In this document: positions 41,273 to 50,465 of the stretch, piece by piece
How positions within the stretch are numbered: position 1 is the first letter of the stretch
Layout: every line of letters starts with the position of its first letter
From: Enterococcus innesii
GTDB taxonomy: Bacteria; Bacillota; Bacilli; Lactobacillales; Enterococcaceae
Direction of reading: 5' to 3'
Assembly (NCBI GenBank): GCA_018982785.1
Contig: JAHHEN010000007.1
Location: 208,501 to 272,500, forward strand
Length of the DNA: 64,000 nucleotides
Notes under the pieces: generated by a model
Told to the model about the DNA's origin: nothing
Seen by the model: only the letters and a program-made list of their open reading frames with translations
Databases searched by the model: none
Program-made: the position numbers and the translations under genes

Positions 41273-41326
41273 AAAAATGACTCCTTTTTACTAGAATCTT
41301 CTTCCTAATAAATAGTAGTCATTTTT
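41273..41326 (-). terminator. Weak inverted repeat between glmU and prs
   Basis: AAAAATGACT / AGTCATTTTT with a short inner ACTA/TAGT pair and T-run. It could attenuate read-through into prs; the loop is long. Confidence 0.35.
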
Positions 41327-41355
41327 CCTTAAGAAATCAAGTCATTTCGCTATTT

Positions 41356-42729
41356 CTAATTTAGATAAGGTAACTTTTTCGCGTAATCCGCTTTATTTTC
41401 CTGACGGGCGCGGGCAATCGCCATACTGTGTTTAGGAACATCTTTGGTGATCGTTGAGCCAGCAGCGATCATCGTTTCCTCTTCGATGGTCAATGGCGCA
41501 ACTAGATTGGAGCCAGAGCCGATAAAGCAATTGTCGCCGACAGTCGTTTTGAATTTGCTCTTGCCGTCATAATTAACAAAGACTACGCCGCAGCCGACAT
41601 TGATGTTTTTGCCTAGGGTCGCATCGCCAACATAAGACAAGTGTCCGACTTTGGTGCCTTCACCAATCGTCGCATTTTTGACCTCCACAAAGTTCCCGAT
41701 ATGGGCATGGGCCAAAATTTCCGCATGGGGACGAAGATGGGCATTGGGACCGACATCAGCGCCATCATGAATGATGCTCTCCTCGATCGTCGATGCCTTG
41801 ATCGTCACTTGGTTGCCGATCTTGCTGTCTTCAATTTCAGAAGCTGCCGTAATGACACAATCTTCTCCGATCGTCGTCTTCCCTTTGATGATCACACCGG
41901 CTTCGATCAAGGTATCTGAACCGATCACAACGCCTTCGTCGATATAAGTCGTCGCCGGGTCGATCAAGGTCACGCCGTTTTGCATGTGCTGACGGTTGAT
42001 CCGTTGGCGCATCAAGCGATTGGCTTCGGCTAAGGCGATGCGGTCGTTGACCCCTAAAGATTCATGGAAATCTTCGGTTTGATAAGCAGCGATGATTTTG
42101 CCGTCTTCCTTTAAGATCTCGATAATATCTGTCAAGTAGTACTCCCCTTGGGCATTGTCCGTATCTAATTTTGCCAAGGCGTCAAATAGCAATTCATTGT
42201 CGAAGCAATACGTGCCTGTATTGATTTCTTGGATCAGCGCTTCTTCGGTCGACGCATCTTTTTGCTCAACGATTTTCTCCACGATACCGACATGATCCCG
42301 TACGATCCGGCCATAGCCCGTTGGATCTGCCGCTTGTGCCGTCAAGATCGTCGCCGATGCATTTTTCCCTTGATGGTAATCGAACAAGTTATCCAAGGTT
42401 TCCGTCGTCAATAACGGTGTATCCCCACTGATTACTAAGGTCGTGCCTTTTTTGCCTTTTAAAAATGATTCGGCTTGAACGACAGCGTGACCGGTACCTA
42501 ATTGTTCGGCTTGTAAGGCATAATTGGTGCGATCCCCCAGTTGCTCTTTAACCATTTCCGCCCCGTGACCAACGATCGTCACGATCTCTTCAGGATTTGT
42601 TTCCACCACTCGGTTCATGATGTGCTCCACCATTGGCTTACCGCAAACCGGATGTAACACTTTATATAACTTCGATTTCATGCGCGTGCCTTTTCCAGCC
42701 GCTAAAATTATTGCAAAACGTGCGTCCAC
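41356..42729 (-). CDS. glmU: Bifunctional UDP-N-acetylglucosamine diphosphorylase / glucosamine-1-phosphate N-acetyltransferase
   Basis: Makes UDP-GlcNAc for peptidoglycan and teichoic acids. N-terminal uridyltransferase with [14 protein letters not shown]-terminal left-handed beta helix of hexapeptide repeats with acetyltransferase residues ([16 protein letters not shown]). 457 aa. The chosen start is GTG at 42729, with GGAG 8 bases upstream; six further upstream codons overlap that site. Confidence 0.96.
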   Translation of the reverse strand: MDARFAIILAAGKGTRMKSKLYKVLHPVCGKPMVEHIMNRVVETNPEEIVTIVGHGAEMVKEQLGDRTNYALQAEQLGTGHAVVQAESFLKGKKGTTLVISGDTPLLTTETLDNLFDYHQGKNASATILTAQAADPTGYGRIVRDHVGIVEKIVEQKDASTEEALIQEINTGTYCFDNELLFDALAKLDTDNAQGEYYLTDIIEILKEDGKIIAAYQTEDFHESLGVNDRIALAEANRLMRQRINRQHMQNGVTLIDPATTYIDEGVVIGSDTLIEAGVIIKGKTTIGEDCVITAASEIEDSKIGNQVTIKASTIEESIIHDGADVGPNAHLRPHAEILAHAHIGNFVEVKNATIGEGTKVGHLSYVGDATLGKNINVGCGVVFVNYDGKSKFKTTVGDNCFIGSGSNLVAPLTIEEETMIAAGSTITKDVPKHSMAIARARQENKADYAKKLPYLN

Positions 42730-42783
42730 GTATTCCACTCCTATCAATCTGAAGGATTTTTATTCATTGAATTTCCTATAAAC

Positions 42784-42812
42784 AGTTTAGCCCAAGTACT
42801 TGTAAATTTCAA
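42784..42812 (-). promoter_or_regulatory. glmU promoter
   Basis: Minus-strand TTGAAA (42807-42812), 17 bases, TAAACT (42784-42789). Confidence 0.6.
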
Positions 42813-42841
42813 CGATTTAAGGAATCGCCACCTAGACCAAT

Positions 42842-42892
42842 CAAAAAAAGACTGGCAGCCGCCGTTTTAAAAACAGCTGCTTGCGCCAGTCT
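42842..42892 (-). terminator. purR terminator
   Basis: AGACTGGC / GCCAGTCT outer stem with GTTTT/AAAAC inner pairing, then T7 on the minus strand. Confidence 0.82.
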
Positions 42893-42906
42893 AAGAGCCA
42901 CAAAAA

Positions 42907-43731
42907 TCAGGATTTTTTCTCAAAATAATTTCCCGGTACTACCGAGATCGTTTTGGTCTGGGTATCGACATCTTCAACATACAGCAGAGAGCTGTAATCG
43001 CTGATGGCCCGCTTGCCTTTGAATTTCGTTTCGGCAAAAACCGTAATACCGACTAATTCGGCTTCAAATTCTTCAATCAAGCTCTTCATCCCATTGACCG
43101 TGCCGCCGCCTTTCATAAAGTCATCGACCACCAATACTCTAGAGCCGCGCTTTAAGCTGCGTTTGGATAATTCCATTTTTTCGATCCGCTCTGAAGAACC
43201 AGAGACATAATTGACACTCACGGTCGAGCCTTCAGTGATCTTGGAATCACGACGCACGATCACGAAGGGAACATTCAAGTAGTAAGAGACTGCTTGAGCG
43301 ATCGGCACTCCTTTAGTAGCAACGGTCATCACCGCATCGATTTGTTCGCCTAAATATTTGGAAGCGATGATGCGGCCGACTTGGCGCAGCAATTCCGGTT
43401 CGCCTAATAAGTCAGATAGATAGACGTAGCCGCCAGGCAACAAACGGTCTTGCTCAGACAAGCGTTCTGCCAGCCCTTCGACGTACGCATACGCTTCTTC
43501 TTCAGAAATTTCAGGCACAAAAAAAACACCGCCAGCAGCGCCTGGCACGGTATCAAGAATGCCTGTTCCTCGTTCTTTAAAGGTCTTTTTGATAATAGAT
43601 AAATCTTCGCTAATCGATGATTTTGCAGAGGCATATCGTTTAGAAAAGAAGGACAATGAAATCAATTCATGGGGATGATTCAACAAGTAATGTGTCATAT
43701 CGATCAGTCGTTCACTTCGACGTATTTTCAC
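42907..43731 (-). CDS. purR: Pur operon regulator PurR
   Basis: Regulator of purine synthesis that senses PRPP. N-terminal winged helix (KIRRSERLIDMTHYLLNHP), C-terminal phosphoribosyltransferase fold with the PRPP loop VLVVDDFMKGGGT. 274 aa from a GTG at 43731 that follows AAGGAG; an in-frame extension reaching 43794 crosses the -10 and is rejected. A PurBox lies upstream. Confidence 0.95.
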   Translation of the reverse strand: MKIRRSERLIDMTHYLLNHPHELISLSFFSKRYASAKSSISEDLSIIKKTFKERGTGILDTVPGAAGGVFFVPEISEEEAYAYVEGLAERLSEQDRLLPGGYVYLSDLLGEPELLRQVGRIIASKYLGEQIDAVMTVATKGVPIAQAVSYYLNVPFVIVRRDSKITEGSTVSVNYVSGSSERIEKMELSKRSLKRGSRVLVVDDFMKGGGTVNGMKSLIEEFEAELVGITVFAETKFKGKRAISDYSSLLYVEDVDTQTKTISVVPGNYFEKKS

Positions 43732-43761
43732 ACCGGACAACTCCTTTAGTTTATTCGCCTT

Positions 43762-43767
43762 ATTATA
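43762..43767 (-). promoter_or_regulatory. Probable purR -10 element
   Basis: Minus-strand TATAAT within CCTTATAATAAGG, ~30 bases before the purR start. The -35 is poor, suggesting activation from the PurBox. Confidence 0.5.
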
Positions 43768-43813
43768 AGGCTTTTTCGGGATAAATGCGAGCATTATCTG
43801 AAATATTGCTTAT

Positions 43814-43826
43814 ATTGTTCGGTTTT
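43814..43826 (-). promoter_or_regulatory. PurBox
   Basis: Minus-strand AAAACCGAACAAT fits the PurR-binding consensus AWWWCCGAACWWT at all positions, ~47 bases upstream of the -10. Confidence 0.75.
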
Positions 43827-43837
43827 GATTAGAGTTT

Positions 43838-43871
43838 AAAAAAAAGAAACGAAAATTCTTCGTTTCTTTTT
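43838..43871. terminator. znuACB terminator
   Basis: Stem AAAAGAAACGAA / TTCGTTTCTTTT with a 5-base loop, A-run and T-run on opposite sides. Confidence 0.75.
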
Positions 43872-43882
43872 CATAAAGCCCT

Positions 43883-44712
43883 TTATTTGAGGCGCTGTTT
43901 TCGTTGCACGAGGATCACGATGCGTTTGATCAAATTGATCACTAAGAAAAGAGCGATAAAAACCAGCGTGATCGTCGCTCCCGGTGGTGTGTCCAAATAA
44001 AAGGAACTGGTCAAACCAGACATCATCCCAATCATGCCGATCACGACACTGATCAAAATCACCGCGTTGAAGCTTTTGCCTAAACGCATACTGATGGCAG
44101 CTGGTAAAACCATGATCGCAGAGATCAGCAATGCGCCCGCAATCGGGATCATCATGGCGATTGCCACCCCCGTCAAGACATTAAAGAGCATCGACATCAC
44201 TCGCACAGGCAAGCCATCGACATGGGCGGTATCTTCATCAAAGGTCAAAATGTACATGGGCCGTTTGAATAAGAAAAATAAAGCAAAAACGACTAAAAAC
44301 AAAAAACCTAAAATCCAGACTTGTTCTTGTGTGATCGTAACGATCGACCCAAACAAATACGATTGGATACTCGTTGCGGAGTTCCCCCGCTAAGGTTCAT
44401 CAAGACGAGGGCTAACGCTAAGCCACCGGACATCAAAATGGCGATCGAGATCTCTGAATAACTGCGGTACAGTGTTCGCAAGTATTCCAAAATGATTGCG
44501 GCAATGACTACGATCAATAGCGTCGTCAAACTGGGATTTAGATTTAGAAAGAAGCCTAGTGCCACCCCTGCTAAAGAGACATGGGACAGCGTATCAGCCA
44601 TCAATGACTGTCGTCGAATCACCAGAAAGACCCCCAGCATCGGTGCGATACCGGCAATAAAAATCGCCGCAAGAAAAGCTCTTCTCATGAATTCATATGA
44701 AAGCAGCGCCAT
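43883..44712 (-). CDS. znuB: Zinc ABC transporter permease, one homopolymer frameshift
   Basis: Metal ABC-3 family permease with about eight membrane helices across two frames. The N-terminal frame ([16 protein letters not shown]) ends at LMNLSGG and should continue [17 protein letters not shown], as it does if one base is added in the C5 run 44384-44388. About 276 aa when repaired. Start ATG 44712 has AGGAGG upstream and overlaps the end of znuC by 28 bases. AdcB is the streptococcal equivalent. Confidence 0.92.
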
Positions 44713-45365
44713 GGTGAATCCTCCTTCCGCACTAAACGGATCTGACGGTCCGCATATTCTTTGATATCTTCGTGATCATGGGTGATCATCAAAATCGACT
44801 TGCCGTGGTCATGTGCATTGTGTCGCAGCAGTTCATAAAACAGATTGCGGGATTGTTCATCCATCCCCGTGGTCGGCTCATCTAAAATAAATAAATCAGG
44901 ATCCGTGGCAAAGACCCGTGCCAAGCTGATCCGCTGTTTTTGGCCACCGGACAACTCACCGATCCGTTTATGACGCACGTCCCACATCCCGACGGCATCT
45001 AATGCACGGCGGACATGTTCATGGTCTCGTTTCGTCAGTCGCTTGAACCAGCGATCTCTTGGGTAGCGGCCCGATTGGACCAATTCCAAAACGGTGCTGG
45101 GGAACCCGACGTTAAAGGAAGCAATCTGCTGAGGAATGTAGCCGATGCTTAATTTTTCACCAGCAGCATTCTTGGTCGCCAAGGTGACTGCTCCTTTAGA
45201 AGGTTTCAACAAACCAAGGGTTGCTTTGATCAAAGTAGATTTTGCCGCCCCATTTTCGCCGGTCAAAATCACGAATTCGCCGTCTTCGACAAAGTAGGAA
45301 ATGTCTTCCAAGACAGGCTCATCATCATAATAAAAGGTCAAATCTTTTACATCGATATAACGCAC
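44685..45365 (-). CDS. znuC: Zinc ABC transporter ATP-binding protein
   Basis: 226-aa ATPase. Walker [11 protein letters not shown] (with Ala in place of the usual Gly before Lys, as seen in AdcC proteins), ABC signature LSGGQKQR, Walker [12 protein letters not shown] start with AAGGAGG 7 bases upstream. Second gene of znuA-znuC-znuB. Confidence 0.93.
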   Translation of the reverse strand: MRYIDVKDLTFYYDDEPVLEDISYFVEDGEFVILTGENGAAKSTLIKATLGLLKPSKGAVTLATKNAAGEKLSIGYIPQQIASFNVGFPSTVLELVQSGRYPRDRWFKRLTKRDHEHVRRALDAVGMWDVRHKRIGELSGGQKQRISLARVFATDPDLFILDEPTTGMDEQSRNLFYELLRHNAHDHGKSILMITHDHEDIKEYADRQIRLVRKEDSPWRCFHMNS

Positions 45366-45377
45366 GCAGGCGCCTCC

Positions 45378-46337
45378 TTAGTGAATACTTTTTTGTAATG
45401 CTGCCAAATTGTCTTCCATTACAGACAGGTATGTTTCGCCGTTATCCATCTGCGCTTGCGTCAAGCTTTCTAATGGATTCAAGACCGCCAGCTCCACTCC
45501 TGTTTCAGAGGCTAAGGTCTCAGCCACCTTCGATGACGCGTTTTCTTCAAAATAGATAACTTTGACTTGCTTTTCTTCTACATATTCTTTCAGTTCAGCC
45601 AAGCGACTTGGCGTTGGTTCTTGATCGGGTGAAATGCCCGAAATCGATTCTTCGACTAAATTATACTGCCGTGCCAAATAGCCAAAGGCTGCGTGCTGCG
45701 TAACGAAGGTCCGCTGAGTCGCATCCTTTAACGCCGCTTGGTAGGCTTCATCTAAAGCAGAAAGTTTTTCGATATAGGCAGCCGCATTTTCCGTGAAGGT
45801 TGCCTTTTGCTCAGGAAACTTGGCAATCAAGTCATCGCGGATCGTTTCTACTTCTTGGATCGCTAAGACTGGGTCGGTCCAAACATGAGGATCGTACGTA
45901 TGATCATGACCTTCATGGCTGTCTTCGCTTTCGTGATCGTGCGCGTCATGATCCTCTTCCTCTGTGCCTTCCACCAACTGAATGTTTTTGGCCGCTTCAA
46001 TCACTGCTGTTTGCTCAGGATCGACGGAATCCGTCAAACTAGCAACCCAAGTTTCTAGCTCAGGACTATTGTAGACAAAGGCATCTGCATCCATGATTTT
46101 GGTCATATCTTTGGCACTTGGCTCATAGTCATGAGGCTCGGTTCCTGCAGGGATCAACAAGGAGACCTCTGCTGCATCGCCTACAACTTCTTTCGTAAAT
46201 TCGTACATTGGATAAAACGTCGTGACGATCGACAGCTTCTCGGTGTCACTCGATTGACTTGTCGCTTCTTGCTGCCCACAAGCGCCAAGAAGCACGCCCC
46301 CTAAAAGGAGTGCTGTAGTAAGTAAGATTTTTTTCAT
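45378..46337 (-). CDS. znuA: Zinc ABC transporter substrate-binding lipoprotein
   Basis: 319-aa lipoprotein (lipobox LLGAC). It has metal ligands typical of the ZnuA/AdcA cluster A-I family: His in GTEPHDYEPS, His in DPHVWTDP, His in TQHAAFGYL, and a Glu/Asp late in the protein. A His/Asp/Glu-rich loop (HDAHDHESEDSHEGHDH) marks zinc binding. ATG 46337 follows AAGGGG. A Zur box and promoter lie upstream, so zinc starvation should induce it. Confidence 0.94.
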   Translation of the reverse strand: MKKILLTTALLLGGVLLGACGQQEATSQSSDTEKLSIVTTFYPMYEFTKEVVGDAAEVSLLIPAGTEPHDYEPSAKDMTKIMDADAFVYNSPELETWVASLTDSVDPEQTAVIEAAKNIQLVEGTEEEDHDAHDHESEDSHEGHDHTYDPHVWTDPVLAIQEVETIRDDLIAKFPEQKATFTENAAAYIEKLSALDEAYQAALKDATQRTFVTQHAAFGYLARQYNLVEESISGISPDQEPTPSRLAELKEYVEEKQVKVIYFEENASSKVAETLASETGVELAVLNPLESLTQAQMDNGETYLSVMEDNLAALQKSIH

Positions 46338-46378
46338 CGGGATTTCCCCTTCCATTTGCTGGCTCTTCTTTTTATTTT

Positions 46379-46399
46379 AAAACGGAACAACTCCGTTTT
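46379..46399 (-). other. Leader hairpin of znuA
   Basis: AAAACGGA / TCCGTTTT arms with a 5-base loop in the untranslated leader just after the predicted transcription start. Function unknown. Confidence 0.45.
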
Positions 46400-46412
46400 G
46401 TTAGCAAAAGTT

Positions 46413-46441
46413 ACTCTATCAAATGATTTCCGGTTCGTCAA
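46413..46441 (-). promoter_or_regulatory. znuA promoter
   Basis: Minus-strand TTGACG (46436-46441), 17 bases, TAGAGT (46413-46418). Confidence 0.75.
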
Positions 46442-46444
46442 GAC

Positions 46445-46465
46445 AAATCGTACGTTTTACGATTT
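46445..46465 (-). promoter_or_regulatory. Zur box
   Basis: Perfect 8-bp arms AAATCGTA and TACGATTT with a 5-base spacer match the B. subtilis Zur operator. It lies 4 bases upstream of the znuA -35. Confidence 0.87.
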
Positions 46466-46586
46466 AAAACTTTTATTTCGAGATAAATCGGAAAACATAG
46501 GAGATAACGTTCATTTGAAGCGGATTCTTCTCTCAGAAACTTAGTTATATTTTACACCATTCGCCATGCGCCCCTACTGTGTCAGC
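46466..46586. other. Intergenic stretch between Zur box and small gene
   Basis: About 120 AT-rich bases between divergent units. A short plus-strand frame through the Zur box has no ribosome binding site and is not called. No further feature seen. Confidence 0.4.
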
Positions 46587-46615
46587 TTGAAAAATTAGAG
46601 AGTATGTAGGATAAT
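46587..46615 (+). promoter_or_regulatory. Promoter of the 59-aa gene
   Basis: TTGAAA (46587-46592), 17 bases, GATAAT (46610-46615). Confidence 0.65.
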
Positions 46616-46643
46616 GATCTAAAAGCACTTGGAGGAAACGAAG

Positions 46644-46823
46644 ATGAACGAATTTGTAACTGTGCCGCCAACTGTAACCAACAGTGAACTGCTGAATCGA
46701 ATCGATTTACCGGAAGATCCTGCATCGCAACAAACCGAAGAAATCCGCAAAGCGATCGACAAATCATTGTACGAAGAAGACAAAAAGAAAAAATCCGCAA
46801 AGCAGCAGCACCAAAAAGAATAG
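46644..46823 (+). CDS. Small hydrophilic protein of 59 aa, unknown function
   Basis: MNEFVTVPPTVTNSELL followed by a charged helix ending in Lys/Gln-rich residues. GGAGG lies 8 bases before ATG 46644. It has its own promoter and a strong terminator, so it is a real transcription unit. No family recognised; no membrane segment. Confidence 0.8.
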   Translation: MNEFVTVPPTVTNSELLNRIDLPEDPASQQTEEIRKAIDKSLYEEDKKKKSAKQQHQKE

Positions 46824-46849
46824 CCTTTGCTTTACGTAAAGAATCAGAC

Positions 46850-46880
46850 CCCGACGCCTTTTTTTCGTCGGGGACTTTTG
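46850..46880 (+). terminator. Terminator of the 59-aa gene
   Basis: Stem CCCCGACG / CGTCGGGG with a T-rich loop, then ACTTTTG. Confidence 0.85.
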
Positions 46881-46961
46881 TGTAGGGCAGCTTCTAGATG
46901 CTTCCTCCCTACCTCAGCTGCCTTTTTCTTCGCTATATGACTGATTTTTATCGAAGGAACG

Positions 46962-46989
46962 AAAAAACACAGGCACTTCCTGCCTGTGT
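46962..46989 (-). terminator. ispE terminator
   Basis: Perfect 9-bp stem ACACAGGCA / TGCCTGTGT, 5-base loop, T6 on the minus strand. Confidence 0.9.
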
Positions 46990-47000
46990 CCTTGACTCAT

Positions 47001-47851
47001 TCATTTCAATGTACGTACGAGATAAACCTCGTCACAGAACCCTTTTAAGGCATTGTAGACCCGCTGTGCCCGTGAATATTTTTGACAAAGAGCAAAACAG
47101 TCGGTCCGCTGCCGGTCATCAAGGCAACATCGGCACCATATTTCATCATGCGATCTTTGATCTGTTGGACGATCGGATACTTTGGGATCGTGATGGCTTC
47201 TAGGCTATTTCCCATGGCAGCGATCATAGCCGAGTAGTCTTCGGCTATGACGGCGGCAGACAATGCTGCGATATCTGGATGGTGCAGTTGGTCTAGCTCG
47301 ACTTCTTGAAAGATTTTCCCCGTTGAAACACTCAGACGAGGTTTGACTAAGATGACCCAACATTGCGGCATCGGCCGCAGCGGCGTCACCAGCTCCCCTT
47401 TTCCTGCAATATGAGCAGTGGTCCCATACAGACAATAGGGAACATCAGTACCAACTTCCATACCAATATCGATCAGCTCTGCCATGGAAAGATCCAAGTC
47501 CCAAAGGCGAACCATCCCCCGCAACGCTGCCGCACAATCCGTACTGCCACCACCTAACCCAGCTGCCACCGGGATATTCTTGGTGATGCGAATGCGGATG
47601 CCTTTTTTGATACCATAGCGTTTTTTTAAAATACTGGCGGCCTGATAGACATTATTGCGTTTATCGATCGGTAAAAAAGCTTTGTTGGTTTCTACAATGA
47701 TCTTATCTTCTGCTATCTCTTCCATTATCAGACGGTCGGCTAGATCAACACTAGACATCACCATTTCCAACTCATGGTAACCGTCTGTTCTTTTCTCTAA
47801 CACATCGAGACCGAGGTTGATCTTAGCTGGCGCTTTTTCAATAATCTCCAT
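47001..47851 (-). CDS. ispE: 4-diphosphocytidyl-2-C-methyl-D-erythritol kinase, C-terminal frameshift
   Basis: GHMP kinase of the MEP isoprenoid pathway. KAPAKINLGLDVL, the ATP loop PVAAGLGGGSTDCAA and the C-terminal MTGSGPTV are present. The frame as read stops early at 47045. Adding one T in the mRNA at the A4 run 47094-47097 restores FALCQKYSRAQRVYNALKG through to a stop at 47001, so the true protein is ~284 aa. Start taken at the ATG giving MEIIEKAP. Some enterococci use the mevalonate route as well; this gene alone does not show which is active. Confidence 0.9.
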
Positions 47852-47954
47852 CTTCATTCATCCAATCATCTGATAGTTATTTAGTTCTATCATAGCAGAT
47901 TCTTATAAGATAGTTGAGTGATTTCTCTTGTTTTTGTGATTGTTGCCATTTTGG

Positions 47955-47983
47955 TTGCCCTTTGGCTTGGTTCCTCGTAAAAT
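47955..47983 (+). promoter_or_regulatory. Probable hsp20 promoter
   Basis: TTGCCC (47955-47960), 17 bases, TAAAAT (47978-47983). No CIRCE or clear CtsR site nearby. Confidence 0.5.
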
Positions 47984-48025
47984 AGAGGTACCAACTCAAT
48001 AGATAAAAGAAAGCGGGGGAACCAC

Positions 48026-48433
48026 ATGGCAAATTTGATTCCAAGAGATTTAGCAGGCGGCGAAGAACTATTAGGCAAATTAATGAACAGTTTTTGGCAA
48101 GAACGGCAAATGAACACGGACATTAAAGAGTACGAAGACAAGTATCTCGTTCAAGCAGATTTACCCGGCATCAAGAAAGAAAACATCCGCGTCAGTTACG
48201 TCAACAATACCTTGACGATTTCAGCGGCTCAAACAGAGACCACTGAAACCGAGGATGATTTCGGACATTATTTGCGCAAAGAACGCTCTAGCAGTGCCTA
48301 TCAACGGACCTTCACCATCACAGACATTGATGAAGAGTCCATTAAAGCAGTGTTTGAAGACGGCGTTTTGACCCTGACCTTACCGAAAGCTAGCTACAAA
48401 GACGCACCCGCAAAAAATATTCCGATCGAATAA
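48026..48433 (+). CDS. Hsp20/alpha-crystallin family small heat shock protein
   Basis: 135-aa holdase chaperone. Alpha-crystallin domain from NTDIKEYEDKYLVQADLPG to FEDGVLTLTLPK, the GVLTLTLP motif is diagnostic. GGGGGA precedes the ATG. Monocistronic with a strong terminator. Confidence 0.95.
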   Translation: MANLIPRDLAGGEELLGKLMNSFWQERQMNTDIKEYEDKYLVQADLPGIKKENIRVSYVNNTLTISAAQTETTETEDDFGHYLRKERSSSAYQRTFTITDIDEESIKAVFEDGVLTLTLPKASYKDAPAKNIPIE

Positions 48434-48443
48434 CCGAGATACC

Positions 48444-48489
48444 AAAAAGGCAGTCCCTTCAGAGAACGCTCTGGGGGGAACTGCCTTTT
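48444..48489. terminator. Bidirectional terminator after hsp20
   Basis: AAAGGCAGT / ACTGCCTTT outer stem and CAGAG/CTCTG inner stem with AACG loop, A-run and T-run outside. Confidence 0.85.
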
Positions 48490-48490
48490 C

Positions 48491-49246
48491 TTATTTGCGT
48501 GCTTGTCGTCGATATGCCTGTCTTGAGGTCTGTGGTTCTTCTTCGGAGACCTCTTTTTTGACGTACAATTTCAAACTGTAGGGTTCATGGTATTTGACAT
48601 CGTTTTTGACAAAATCACCGCCAGTGATAAATAAGCCCACTGGCTCTAGAGGTTGCTTGCCGGTCCATTGAATCGTGCCGACTTTCGTCATCTCCGTGTA
48701 GCTGGTCCCGATCTGCAATACGTACTCGTTTTTCCCTTGCTGTTTGACAAAATAGTAAGGGTACAAGGTATTTTTCGGAATCGTAAAGCCGTTGGATGAC
48801 GGTTTAATCGCCAATTCTTCTTGAGCGATCAAAGTCTGCAAATGATTCGCCAATACTAGCTGATAGTCTTCTTCAAAATCGATCACTGCTTTTTCAGTCG
48901 TCAAACGATCAATGTCGGTGGTGCTGATAGTTTCCCCTTCAATATTGAAGACTTCATCCGGCAAGACTTTGACAAAGGTCTGAGTGACATCGAACTTCAG
49001 GTTTTTATTCAAGAAATAATAGAAGATATTCAGTACCCAGAAATAGACTAAGACCAAAAAGCCGATCGTATAAAGGATCGCTTGAAAATAGTTTTGGTTC
49101 GCAAACATTCCATAGACGATCCGCAAAATATACGCCGTTGGAATGATACTGAGGATGGTATAGGCGCGATTCAAGTATTTGGGACTGATGTCAAGATAGC
49201 CCAAAAATTTGTGGATGCCGTTGATTAAATCTAAAATAAGCGTCAT
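48491..49246 (-). CDS. Hypothetical membrane protein with two N-terminal membrane helices
   Basis: 251 aa. Two hydrophobic helices (about 28-48 and 56-82), then a ~165-residue soluble domain of mixed alpha/beta pattern with no motif I recognise. A basic Arg/Gln/Lys tail ends it. It follows the Ser/Thr-rich gene by 8 bases and is probably co-transcribed. Possibly an uncharacterised Lactobacillales DUF family; not asserted. Confidence 0.75.
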   Translation of the reverse strand: MTLILDLINGIHKFLGYLDISPKYLNRAYTILSIIPTAYILRIVYGMFANQNYFQAILYTIGFLVLVYFWVLNIFYYFLNKNLKFDVTQTFVKVLPDEVFNIEGETISTTDIDRLTTEKAVIDFEEDYQLVLANHLQTLIAQEELAIKPSSNGFTIPKNTLYPYYFVKQQGKNEYVLQIGTSYTEMTKVGTIQWTGKQPLEPVGLFITGGDFVKNDVKYHEPYSLKLYVKKEVSEEEPQTSRQAYRRQARK

Positions 49247-49254
49247 TTTCTCAC

Positions 49255-49689
49255 CTACTCATTTCCTTGATTCTCATCCATGATCACTTGCTGATCTGGC
49301 GTGGTTTCTTCACTTGAAGAAGGCGTTTCTTGATTGTTTTCCGGTGTCGTCGGTGAAACACTCTCATCGCTTGATGGTGTCGTTTCTGTCGGCACCGAAG
49401 AAGACGGGGTCGTTTCTGGTGTTACTACTTCACTGCTGGATGACGGTGTTGTCTGCTGGTCATCGTTCGTCGGTTGTGAGTCCGTGCTAGCAGGTGTTTG
49501 ATTTTGACTGTCCTCCGTTATCGAAGACGGTGTGCTTTCACTTGGTGCTTGTTCGGTCGTTTCTGTCGTTTCCGTCGCACGACTTGGTTGGCGATAACTG
49601 CCTGAATTCACCACGCCGGTAGCAGTGGCAATGATCGTTGATATCGTTAAAAGTGCAATTGGTTTTAAAATAGGCGGGACTTTTCGCAT
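49255..49689 (-). CDS. Hypothetical exported Ser/Thr/Pro-rich protein
   Basis: About 144 aa: a short basic N-terminus, one hydrophobic helix (PIALLTISTIIATATGVV), then ~110 residues of low-complexity Ser/Thr/Pro/Glu, probably outside the cell and stalk-like. No LPXTG. AAGGA lies 8 bases before the chosen ATG. Function unknown. Confidence 0.7.
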   Translation of the reverse strand: MRKVPPILKPIALLTISTIIATATGVVNSGSYRQPSRATETTETTEQAPSESTPSSITEDSQNQTPASTDSQPTNDDQQTTPSSSSEVVTPETTPSSSVPTETTPSSDESVSPTTPENNQETPSSSEETTPDQQVIMDENQGNE

Positions 49690-49756
49690 GATTCTCATCC
49701 TTTTCTTACCCGATTCTGCCCATCGGCAGTCTCGGTTCCTTCAGCCTCTTCTTACC

Positions 49757-49785
49757 TTTATAATCGTTTCTGACAAAAGGGTCAA
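49757..49785 (-). promoter_or_regulatory. Promoter of the 49.7-kb two-gene unit
   Basis: Minus-strand TTGACC (49780-49785), 17 bases, TATAAA (49757-49762). Confidence 0.75.
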
Positions 49786-49842
49786 GATTCCCGAGGCTTC
49801 TGTCGCAGGATTTAAAAAAACTAAACATGTAACTGTTTTCAC

Positions 49843-49872
49843 AAAAAATAACGACGACAGTTGCCGCCGCTA
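49843..49872 (-). terminator. Terminator of the 50.3-kb gene
   Basis: Ten-pair stem (49849-49858 with 49863-49872, several wobble pairs), 4-base loop, T6 on the minus strand. It includes the stop codon of the gene. Confidence 0.6.
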
Positions 49873-50355
49873 CACAAGGTATTCATAAAACTTTTCAAAG
49901 GTCAGGTGCAACGTGCCATGGTAATCCCGTAAAAGGGCGGGCAAAGCGATCACTTCTTCATGTTGGATCGGAGCATCAATTTGAATCACCGCTTCCTCAT
50001 CATCCAGATAATAAGAACTAAACAGTTCATCATCAGCGACTTCTTCTAGCTGATTGGTCAGCTCTTCATAAAACTTTTCTACGATCGGTTCTGCCAACTC
50101 ATCAAAGACCGGCTGCAAGGCTGCCTCTACATCTGGAAAAGGCTGTGCGAGTAATTGCTGTCCGCTGAGGGAACGACGGGTATTCTCATAGGTCAAATAA
50201 AGCAGGTCGAAATAATCCTCTTCTTCCCCGATCGCTTCTAGCGTCAAAAGGGCTTTTTCTACCAATGAAACCAAGGCCGAGGATACCTCTTGATGCATCA
50301 CCGCATCGACTTTTTCAAATAGTTGCTGTTTCTCGATGACAAATGTTTCTTCCAT
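49870..50355 (-). CDS. Hypothetical acidic protein
   Basis: 161 aa, strongly acidic and alpha-helical, no membrane segment or known motif. The ATG (MEETFVIEKQQLF) has only a weak ribosome binding site. Divergent from the PfpI-family gene. Function not recognised. Confidence 0.65.
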   Translation of the reverse strand: MEETFVIEKQQLFEKVDAVMHQEVSSALVSLVEKALLTLEAIGEEEDYFDLLYLTYENTRRSLSGQQLLAQPFPDVEAALQPVFDELAEPIVEKFYEELTNQLEEVADDELFSSYYLDDEEAVIQIDAPIQHEEVIALPALLRDYHGTLHLTFEKFYEYLV

Positions 50356-50465
50356 AAAAGTGAATTCCGCTTTTTCAAAGCAAAGGGGGTATCAGAGATA
50401 AATAGTTGGATCGTTGCCATGGCGTTGCCTTCTTTCTTTTTCAAGCTGCGGACAAAACAGATGAT

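Noticed and set aside
44308..44712. Two separate half-size zinc permeases
   Set aside because: The two halves align end to end as one permease after a single-base repair.
46356..46544. 62-codon plus-strand frame upstream of znuA
   Set aside because: Covers the Zur box and znuA promoter; no start signal.
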